From: Pelecanus crispus
Taxonomy: Eukaryota > Chordata > Aves > Pelecaniformes > Pelecanidae
Direction of reading: 5' to 3'
DNA: 64,000 nt
NCBI RefSeq assembly: GCF_030463565.1
Contig: NC_134654.1
Coordinates: 19,359,702 to 19,423,701, forward strand
The position numbers and the translations under genes were made by a program. Each line of letters starts with the position of its first letter. The stretch's first letter is position 1. Shown here in pieces: positions 25,174 to 34,300 of this stretch. The notes beneath the pieces were generated by a model, which did not search any database, was not told the origin of the DNA, and saw only the letters and a list, made by a program, of their open reading frames with translations.

Positions 25174-26274
25174 TCACTTGTCCTTCAGCGTGGCCATGCC
25201 CAGGGCCTCCGAGCTGTAGTCGTACTGGTTGCTGGAGGACATGGACCGTCCCCAGGAGCACTGCAGGTTGGAGCCCCTCTTGCGAAAGGAGGATGTGAAC
25301 CTGTAGAAGTTGCGGTGCCTGTTGCGCAGGTATTCCCGGTAGTTTTTGGTGAGCAGGGTGTAAAGGAAGGGGTTGATGCAGCTGTTGCTGTAGGTCAGGC
25401 AGGTGACCAGGTAGTTAATGCACTTTTGGGTTTGGGTGGTGAGCTGCAGGGAGCTGCTGTAGAGTCGTACCAGCTGCCAGATCCAAAATGGCAGGAAGCA
25501 GGCCCAGAAGACCAGCACGATGCTGAAAATCATGATGAGGACCTTCTGCCGGGGGGACCTCTTGCTCTTCTCCTTGTGGGGGGGGTTCCTCTGGGACTCC
25601 AGGTAGGTCCTGGCCAGGCGCGTGTAGAGGAAGCCAATGATGATTCCCGGGGCCATGATGCTGGTGCTGAAGAGCACCGTCAGGTAGGTCCGGTAGGCAT
25701 CCACGCTCCAGGTGGGCGCACACATCCTCTTCACCTTGCCCTCTGCCTTGCCCCCCTCGGTCAGCGTGACCATCAGCATCATGGGCAGAGTAAGGAGCAG
25801 CGAGACCGACCAGACGGCCCCCGCCGTCACCTTCCGGTAGCCACGCGACCGCTTCAGGGTGTCCAGGGGCCGGGTGACAGCCAGGTAGCGCTCGGTGCAC
25901 ATGAGGGTGAGGGTGAAGATGCTGGCGTGCATGGTGAGCAGGTCCAGGCTGAGCAGGATGCGGCACCCCAGGTCCCCGAAGTACCAGTCCTGGGCCAGGT
26001 AGGTGCAGACGATGAAGGGGATGGTGGAGAGGTAGAGCAGGTCGGCCAGGGCCAGGCTGACGATGGAGCTGTACATGGGGGCGGCGCAGCGCGCCGAGTG
26101 GCACATCACCACCAGCGTGTAGACGTTGCCCGCCACCCCGGCCACGTACATCACCGACAGCACGGTCCCGAAGGCCGAGGGGATGAGCAGGGGGCCGCCC
26201 CCGGGGGGACCCCCGCCCTCGCCCGCCGCCGCCGAGGCGTTGCCCCCCGCCGCCGCCGTCCCGTTGGGCTCCAT
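25174..26274 (-). CDS. UTS2R: Urotensin-II receptor (class A GPCR), complete single exon, 366 aa
   Basis: This is a plasma-membrane receptor for urotensin II and urotensin-II-related peptide. In studied vertebrates it couples to Gq/phospholipase C and mediates vasoactive and osmoregulatory signals. The frame is uninterrupted and has all seven-helix landmarks: Asn50 (GNVYTLVV, TM1), Asp78 (LALADLLY, TM2), Cys104 paired with Cys185 in ECL2, Asp111 in TM3 (LSLDLLTMHASIFTLT, equivalent to the ligand-binding Asp130 of the mammalian receptor), ERY at 128-130, Trp155 in TM4, Pro209 in TM5, FWACFLPFW with Pro262 in TM6, and NPFLY at 301-305. The short N-terminus is Ala/Gly-rich with two N-glycosylation sequons, NGT and NAS. 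ICL3 is basic (KEKSKRSPRQK), and the tail is rich in Ser and Tyr. The human protein is about 389 aa. The start at 26274 (ATGG context) was chosen because the receptor homology begins just after it. The frame stays open further upstream only through GC-rich repeats. Non-mammals carry several UTS2R paralogues. The OGFOD3 neighbour favours the mammalian-type orthologue. The gene converges on OGFOD3. Confidence 0.93.
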   Translation of the reverse strand: MEPNGTAAAGGNASAAAGEGGGPPGGGPLLIPSAFGTVLSVMYVAGVAGNVYTLVVMCHSARCAAPMYSSIVSLALADLLYLSTIPFIVCTYLAQDWYFGDLGCRILLSLDLLTMHASIFTLTLMCTERYLAVTRPLDTLKRSRGYRKVTAGAVWSVSLLLTLPMMLMVTLTEGGKAEGKVKRMCAPTWSVDAYRTYLTVLFSTSIMAPGIIIGFLYTRLARTYLESQRNPPHKEKSKRSPRQKVLIMIFSIVLVFWACFLPFWIWQLVRLYSSSLQLTTQTQKCINYLVTCLTYSNSCINPFLYTLLTKNYREYLRNRHRNFYRFTSSFRKRGSNLQCSWGRSMSSSNQYDYSSEALGMATLKDK

Positions 26275-26402
26275 GGGCGGCGGCGGCGGCCCCGCAGCGT
26301 CGCACCGGCCCCGGAGCTCCCGGCCCCGCCGGCGGCCGCTCCGCCCCCCGCGGGAGGCAGGGCGGTGCCGGGCCGCCCGCGGGGCTGCCCTCGGGGGAAG
26401 GG

Positions 26403-26697
26403 CCGCCGCCGCCCCCCGCCCCGCCGGGGCTGCCGCTCTCCGCGTCCGGAGGCAGAGCGGGGACCCCCCCCCGCCGCCGCCGCCCCCCGCCCCGCCGGGG
26501 CTGCCGCTCTCCGCGTCCGGAGGCAGAGCGGGGACCCCCCCCCGCCGCCGCCGCCCCCCGCCCCGCCGGGGCTGCCGCTCTCCGCGTCCGGAGGCAGAGC
26601 GGGGACCCCCCCCCGCCGCCGCCGCCCCCCGCCCCGCCGGGGCTGCCGCTCTCCGCGTCCGGAGGCAGAGCGGGGACCCCCCCCCGCCGCCGCCGCC
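26403..26697. repeat. 71-bp GC-rich tandem repeat, about four copies, just upstream of the UTS2R ATG
   Basis: The landmark tgccgctctccgcgtccgga recurs starting at 26431, 26502, 26573 and 26644, exactly 71 bases apart, and the copies look nearly identical. Each unit also holds a block of Cs (ccccccccc), a (ccg)n stretch and gccccgccgggg. The array begins about 130 bases upstream of the start codon and so lies in the 5'UTR or core promoter. The minus (gene) strand carries dense G runs capable of G-quadruplex formation. Because 71 is not a multiple of 3, the array cannot be conserved coding sequence in one frame. Confidence 0.95.
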
Positions 26698-26734
26698 CGG
26701 CGCGGGGCCGGCAGCGCGGAGCGGAGCGCGGGCA

Positions 26735-26789
26735 GGTGCCGTCCCGGTGCCGTCCCGGTGCCGTCCCGGTGCCGTCCCGGTGCCGTCCC
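26735..26789. repeat. 11-bp tandem repeat, five copies
   Basis: ggtgccgtccc begins at 26735, 26746, 26757, 26768 and 26779 in perfect 11-base register, then degenerates into ggcgcagg. It sits about 40 bases beyond the 71-bp array inside the same CpG island, upstream of UTS2R. It is probably a polymorphic minisatellite. Confidence 0.95.
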
Positions 26790-28070
26790 GGCGCAGGCGG
26801 CTCCGTGCGGGGCCCCCGCGGCAGCGCGGAGGGGTCCGGAGCGGGCGGGGGGCGGCGGGGGGCGGCCGGGACGGGCTCCCCGAGCGGGGGGCAAACCTGG
26901 GGCGCTCCGTGCCCCCCGCGGAACCAAGCCGGCCAGGCAGATGCAGGCTGTGGGAGCTTCCTAAAAAGTTTGCCCGGGCGCTCTGCTGTAATTTGGCTTT
27001 TCTCTCCCGGGTTAGCACCGCTGGCGACAGGAGCTCGTTGCTTTGCTTCAGGTCGTCAGAGCAATCTCTGGGGGCAGTAGGGAGAGGCAGAGATACCCCG
27101 TGTGTTTCTCAGGTAGACAGCACAGAGCGTTTCAGATACAGTCAGAGACACACTTAAAAACCGGGGCTGAAATAGCCTCTGTTTTTGCCGTGGAAATAGC
27201 TTGTATTTTGAATTTTACTCTGAATAGCATGGCACTGTTATAGTAAGATTTAAATTTGAGCTTTAGTGACAGCGGATTCACCTGGAGAGGGTGAAGTACA
27301 CAGCGTGATGAATGAGGTGTACAGAAACAGCTTTTCCAGTTAGGCAGGAAATCTGGGGACAGTTGCAAAATCAATGAGCACCTTACATTTCGATCTTATT
27401 TTAGAGAAAGCAGAAATTAGGGCAATCCATAGTCAAAGGACAGCTTTCCAAGGGTGCCGTATTTCCTCAGATCCCATTGATTTCCAACAGGAATTAACTG
27501 GCTTTTATGCCCTCAAACATTTCTGCTTGCATCCAGAGTGCTAAAACGACTGCTATGTGTTTATTTGCTTGTTTTAACCCCTCAAAGTCCTTTTGTGCAA
27601 ACCATCATCTAATTCTCTGTGGTGTGCTACAAAGTGGTGAAACTCTCGTTGACTCGTCGAAGCAGGATTTAGCCCTATAAAAATATCGTATTGAATACTA
27701 GGTTGTAATTTGCTGTAAAGTGAACACACACACGTGTAACTCTGGTTTCCTTCCTGGTACTGCTCGTCAATCGTCTCTTTCCAAAGCTCTCCAAATGCTT
27801 AAAGCTATATTCAATAAAGTAGCTGGCTCAAACTCAATTTGAATGCTGGTGAGAGAGAAGAATCTAAATTGAATTATTGTCAGCCAGGAATTTGCTTTAT
27901 CAGATTCAGCCATGGCACTGACAAAGTTTAGATCCAGGCGCTGAGATGGAGATTTTTTTTTTTCACTGGAAGTTCGGACTCCGTCCCATGCCAGCGCCCT
28001 CGGCAGCCCTGCATTCCTCTGCGGCAGCTGAACCGAGCAGCTGGGAATGCAGGCGGATATTTTACCGGGG

Positions 28071-28138
28071 CCAAATCCTGCCTGCATGGCAGTCAAGGGG
28101 ATTGACTGCCACAGACTTCAAGTAAGATCCGGATTTGG
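28071..28138. repeat. Nested inverted repeat, probable relic of an old MITE-like element
   Basis: The outer arms ccaaatcc (28071-28078) and ggatttgg (28131-28138) are exact complements. Inside, ggcagtcaa (28088-28096) and ttgactgcc (28102-28110) form a perfect 9-bp hairpin with loop gggga. The vocabulary (ccaaatcctgc, attgactgcc, gacttcaa, ggatttgg) resembles short non-autonomous DNA-transposon relics that are common in reptiles and other sauropsids. The family attribution is from memory and unproven. Confidence 0.45.
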
Positions 28139-28335
28139 CATAAATAGATCATCTCTGAGAATTAGGTTGCACGCAACTTTTGCAGTCCTGTCTCCTTTGT
28201 GTTTTGAAGCTGTTCTCTGCACTGTTTTGTTCTCTGTCTTCATTTAACGGCCAGGACGGAGGGCCAATAGAGAACGGGAGAACAGAACAGATATTTTGTT
28301 GTCTGCCATGTTACCTCATTCGTTTTGGGTGATCA

Positions 28336-28377
28336 CATGAGATGACAAGCAGTGATCATGAGATGATAAGCAGTGAT
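28336..28377. repeat. 21-bp tandem duplication, one mismatch
   Basis: catgagatgacaagcagtga plus t (28336-28356) is followed directly by the same 21 bases with one c-to-t change (28357-28377). It is a local duplication of unknown consequence. Confidence 0.9.
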
Positions 28378-31300
28378 ACATTCTTCTAAACAGAGAATTA
28401 CTTAATCTGTTTAGTAAATACCTAATTGCAACTTTCCTTTTTCCCTTCCAGTAGAAGACTATTTAATTGAGCAACGCTAAGCATTAGTGAGTCTGCAAGA
28501 CACTTGTTTTCTTAAACATGTAGGATACTCGCATGTATCCATGGGAACTTACTCCTATTAAACTGTTAAAAAATAGTTTGCTGCCTGAAGTCATTCTGCA
28601 GCAGAGCAAAGCCTGTTCTCTGAGCAAGAGGCACTTCTTCCCTCTGATGCTCTGCTCTTGCAATGCACCAAGTCTCTTCTGCACACCCGCAAGAACTGAC
28701 ATAGCACTTGATGCCTGGTGGAATTGGGTCTGGAGCGTATGACAACCGTGATCAATCAGAATTAGAAAGGGGACGATGCAGGAGTCTGGAATACTGATGT
28801 TCCCCGTTCATCTGTGTACATAAGACACACATTTTTCAGCAGTGTGGGTGACAAGCTACCAGAAGAAGTGGTGAATTTTCCATTTCTCCAGATGTCTAAG
28901 TAAGGACTGCAAGTGTCTTTCTGGAAGACATTTTAATCAAATAGAAAGATGGAGCTCAGTGCAGACTTACTGCCAGAATAAGTCCTCAGGGACATATTGC
29001 ACACAAAATCAAGTCATCAAGGATCAAATTGTCTTTTATGAACCTCAAAATCTGCTAATCCCCATGTGTTTTTTCTTGTAATATCCTAAAAGGTATTGAT
29101 ATGAAAATGATTAATAATGTACTTCATGTGCAAAATTTCCCCTCTGGAGGCATTTGTGCTAACGCACAAAAACATATCCAGCCATCTTAAAATATAGCTC
29201 CATTTTGCATTTTACTGTCTGTTTTGAATAGGAAATTTTTTTCAGGTGCTCAGTGCCTAATTTTAGAATTTCCTAACAAAATTGTCTGCTTATTAGGAAG
29301 TAGACAATAGCAGTCTAGATGATGAGGGCTGTTTGAGTAGCCATGTCCAACATCTTTTTTATAAACCCATTGGTTTACCCAGTGACTAGCTGGTACGCCT
29401 TTGTTTGGTTATGAAGGTCAGATATATATGGTGGGCAGCTGAAAGCTGTAGTCTTGGCAAATTGAAAGGTGGCTCTCATTGCTCCATTCAGCTGTGACAG
29501 GCTTCAGAGCTCAGTGCTAGCCGGGCAAAAGGAGGGCAGCGAGTGAGTGTTTGGAAGCAGAGGTTCCCTGTTATGGACTGTCACTGTAAGCCATTGTCCT
29601 CTTGAAGCGCTGTTGTGGTGGAATTTTATTGCCAAGAGTGAATTTTGCAGTTCAGGGTAGGGAACATGTGAAATGCCTCCTCAGCATCCACCAGCTCTGA
29701 GTGTACCAATGCTGTGGTACACAGATTCAGCCTATGGATGGGGTTGCTTTTAGTTGTGCTCATTCTGCCTGGCCAAGTGAGCACTGCTGTTTCTTGCGAT
29801 GCTCTTGTGCCCTGTCACCACATGGCCACTGCTGTTCCCATCAGGTTCCTACTCAGCAGGAAGTGAAAAGACTTAACTGATCACTTGGCAAAGCATCAGG
29901 AAAATATTTAGCCTTTGCCAAGTTCAGAGAGGTCTTGATACAGCATCCACGTGAGAAAGGCAGAGATTGAGATGGCTCTGGAGAAGCCCAAGGATGAGGT
30001 TTGTTAGATCCCAAACACGTGCTGTCAGATGAGATCCGTACATTCATTTCTTAATCCTAAACTCAGAGGCTCAAAGTTATCATCTGTTAGTTTAGAGCCT
30101 GTAAAAGGAATGTAATGTTGTAGTGGAAGTGGATGACAAAGAGGTATCAAAAGCAACTGCAGCATAATATCCCATGGGATGCCCAGAGACTGATGTGGCC
30201 GCATTGCTTAACTCAATAGCGTACGCCATACAGAACCTTATCTCAAGTTACTAAAACAGTGATATATAATCTCTGCGGCTTGGCAATTGAATCTCATTGG
30301 AACAATGTTTACGCTCTGCAATAATATGCATAGGTCTTCATCTGTCTTTGAAATTGTTTCTGAACCAGAACCGTCACTCAGGTGCAAAGGATTATTTAAA
30401 ACCATGGACCGTGCACAGCATAACCCACTGATCTCAGTGGAGTCACTCCTGTTGTGCAAAGCTATAAGCAAAAGCAAAGTTGATCCACCACTTCTGAAAG
30501 CTTGTCATTAATACTTATGTTTATATCCATCTTCTCCAGTTGAACATGCCCTTAAATTTAAATTTACAGGTACACTTTAAATTAAAGTTAGAGCTCTCTC
30601 CCCCCGCTCAGATGTTTAAGAGGCAAGTGTCCTAGCGCTGGAGGAGTCACTGGAGAGAACCTGAACCCTCTCCAAGATCTCTGAAGAAGACTGTGTAACA
30701 GGTTTCAGGCAGCATTATTTCAGGAATCTAATTGAGTGGGTTTTTAAAAGCCTTCCCAGATATAAAGAACATAGGAGGGACTTGCTTTTGTACCTCTTAA
30801 TCACAGCACTCATGAGCAAATGCATTGCTCTCTCGTTCCTGCTGCCATGTGTGAAGCGTCACCGTCAGCGTAAGGTCTGACACGCCGTATGGATTTGCAC
30901 CCATGGAGAATCTGGCCAGTGGTGCTTGCTACCTTTGGAGGCACACTGCAGGCTTCCTATAGGAAGGCACAATCAGGGTTGCTGACTCCAAGTCCATATA
31001 ATTGCAAGCAACCACGTGATAGATTTGAGTCCAGAAAATCTGTTCCTTACCTCTCGTACATCCAAAGCCATCAAAGAAAGCTTCTTCAGAGTGCTGCGAT
31101 AAGCCTGAGAATCTTCAGTACTGGAAGAGACTACATCGGGCCATGAGAAAAGATGGGAGATCAGAGGATTTGTCCTTGGTTTTTGCAGTAGAGTGTAAAT
31201 TGTGTGCTATTATAGTGACTTTGAGCAGTAAGGGCTCTGGCAGGATTTTTACGAGGATTTTTTTCTCCTTGTGTTAGAGCATTTGAGAAGAGATCATTTT

Positions 31301-34300
31301 ACAATGGAAAAAATACATGTTAATAATCCCAAGTCATTTCCTGTGGAAACTCAAACCAGTATTACCCTTAGATTTGAACTCTTTCTCCCCCACCTAAAAG
31401 ACACTGAAAATCATCCTCCTTCACCATGCACATGAGTACAAAGGAGCCAGTACTGGCTCCCGGAGAGGTTTTTTTGTTATTATACAACACAGCATCTGCA
31501 CAGCCCCGTGCATTGCAGTGACGGTGCCAAACAGCTGGCAGGGATCTGACCTGAAGAGCGTGGGGTGTAGCCGGGGACAGCAGCAGGTTTGATTTGGCAA
31601 TCTGAGTTACCTTTTACATAGCTGAAGAAGCTCTGGAAGTCACATGCTCAATGCAATGTTGCTTTTGGTACTTGATTTGTTTTTGTTCAAGGTAGGAAGG
31701 CTTTTAGTCCCGTTAAATACCCCATCCTACTGATGGAAAAATTATAGCGTTTGTGTCTGCAAATTTCTCCCCCAAAGAAGGATTGGCTCTTTCTACAGTC
31801 TGAACTCCACTCAGAGGAGCATGCAAAACCTATGGCAAGCTTTCATCACTGCAACTCAACCTCTTGTTAATAAAGGGCTTCAGATACTGGAAACTCTCTT
31901 TTATTTCCTGGCTTCTGTAGTATTTCTCTGTCCACACAGTGAAATTTCACCTTCAGGTGAATAGTCGGCATTTCATAAGAGCAGCCGCAAGAGCAGCTGG
32001 TGGGGAGCGGCCGGGTGATGCCAGGATGGTGCACCCTGCACTGTGGAGAGGGAAACTCCCACTGTTTTGCAGGAGTGGTTAATAGGAAAATGGATGTTCT
32101 GTCATCTTGGTTTTATAAAAATTATATAAAAACTCTTGACAGACGTGAGAAAAGGGTGGAAACCCAAGGAATCTCTTTTTGCCAAAGAAACAATTCCCAG
32201 TCAAGCCTCATGCTCAGTGTCTGGGTCAGAGCTCACTTGAGTCAGCAGGAGCTTTTCCCTGAATTTCAGTGGGCTTTGGAGGAAGCCAGTGATTAAAAAC
32301 CAAACAAGAACTCATATCCCTTCCTCTGAACAGAAGTTCAGACCAGAGCTGGGTCCAGCTTTGGGGATGTTTGAACTGAGTGGTGATTCTGCCTTGGAGG
32401 TTGGCAGCGCAGGATCCTTTTTAGGGTGGATTATTTAAACCTCTTCCAGCAGCAGCCACACTTGCAGCATCGCACAGCAGCGCCGAGAGCTCTCGGGTAG
32501 CACTTTCACTCCTGGCACAGCTCTCGGGGTGAGGGTGATTGTGTGTGTGAGTCAAACCTGCTCACCTCCGCTTAGTCATTTCTCTCCTCGTTATCTACCT
32601 CCTCCTATAGATTTCTTCCTCCTAAACTCCGCGGAGAGACACTGTGTGCAGGTGTGTGTTATGCAGAAAAGGAGACTATGCAGCAGCCTGGCAGCACCAG
32701 GCAGGGACTCTTACTGCTCCCAGTTTTATCCATAAACTGAGTTTTCCCTCCAGATTTTCATGCCTCTGGGGAAGCTGAGAGCCATTTGTTATATTTTTAT
32801 TCTAATGTTCTTCTGGCTTAATTATTCAAGGGTATGTGTCGGAGTCTATCACTGTCAGATGTTGCTGCTGAAAGGGGATTTCAGCCAGTGAAAACTCCCG
32901 CTGGGTGGGTACTTACATAGGCTTTAATGAGAGCAATGAAGTCCTCTTTGTTCCAGTTTTTCCATTGCCTTTGGATCAGACTTTGTCTCCCTTAAGATCT
33001 GCGTTAAACTTGATTTTAAAAGCCTCGACTGAACAGAGCAGAGGATTTACTCCGTGCACTCTACTTCCAGTCCTGAAATGATCTTCAAAACAGCATTGCC
33101 CCCGTCATTTTTCCACCCGGGGCTGCTGCAGTGATGTGCTGTCTGAGCCCCCACGGGCTGCTAGCTGGGCTCCCCGGGCAGAGGGCTTTGGTCAGGCCAT
33201 GTCTGGAGAAGCTGCACGACGCCATGGCTGTGTGCCACCAGCTGCTGCTGGCTCCTCGCTCATGCCAACCCAGAGAGGTTTGTTCCCCAAGGACTCTCTC
33301 CTGCGTGTCACCGTGCCGGCCGGTGGATGATTGGGATGAACAGAAGCACTGGAGAGGAACAATGATAAAGGAACCACAGGGATCTGTTTGTTTGTTTATT
33401 GGAGGGGGGGTTGGACCCATTTTTTAATTTCATGGCAACTTGTAGACAATCTGAAAATCAGTGTTCAGAAACTCAAAGACTTAAGAACTAACCACTAGGA
33501 GCATAGCTTGTTCCCTGCAGGCTGCGGATAGCCAGGTACTTTTACAATTCTTTACTAACCAGCCTGGGACTAGACCAGCATATTTATGTAAAAACACTAA
33601 TACTTTTATTACTGAAGACAGCCCAGAGCTCAAGCCCCTACACTTTGTCTAGAAAATGGAATATTTGATTTTCCCCCAGTAATGGTATGTTTTTCTTGTC
33701 TCCTGGCAGTTTGCACAAAAGCTCTCAAGTACGTGACATACAGCAAAGAGAACATCAAAATCTGCTGTGCCATATGATCAGCTCACATTGCAGTGGGCAT
33801 GTTCCTGGCTCCACAAAGCTTCACAGCCATAAAACTATTCCTTGCTTCCTGATGGGTATTTGTGCCTTTGCTTTAACTGTCTGCAATAATTCATATGTAT
33901 TTGCTCTCAAAACATGCAATGTTAATGCTTCCTTTAAATATGAAATGTACCTAGGGTTGGTAAAGGGGGGGTTTGGTAGTCCTGGTCACAGCTATTATCT
34001 AGGCATCTCCAGAAGAGACACTTTGTTGATGCACGCTTCCCCGGGCGGTGGGTTTGAGTGAAGAGCATACCTCCGAGGGTAAGTCGGTATTTACGGACTC
34101 AGTTGCATTCATGCAGCCATGCCAAAATAGGGTGAAGTCTCTTTTTTCCCATTTGGGTGGCTGGTACGGTACTAGTGTGGGACCCATAAAGATGTCTCCT
34201 ACCTTCTGTCATCCTTCCCTTGGTAAATTTGCTACTGCTTCTTATGGTCAGGCATTTATTTGGTAATGACTGTGAGGACAGCTCTGGCAGTGATGATACA

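Larger units (their letters stand above)
26050..26940. promoter_or_regulatory. CpG island over the UTS2R 5' end; probable promoter region
   Basis: Base composition jumps from about 40-45% GC to extremely GC- and CpG-rich sequence (repeated ccgccg, gcgcgg and cgcgtccgg) across the first part of the UTS2R coding region and about 650 bases upstream of its ATG. The richness ends abruptly near 26940. No TATA box is evident upstream of the gene. A CpG-island promoter with dispersed start sites is the natural reading. The transcription start itself cannot be located by eye. Confidence 0.7.

Noticed and set aside
25132-26964. 610-codon open frame on the plus strand opposite UTS2R
   Set aside because: It is the antisense shadow of a GC-rich receptor gene and its repeats. 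It is rich in Gly/Pro/Arg/Ala and has no domain. Absence of stops follows from base composition.
26126-27157. 343-codon plus-strand frame through the tandem arrays
   Set aside because: Openness is produced by the GC-rich repeats, which shift frame every 71 bases. No homology is visible.
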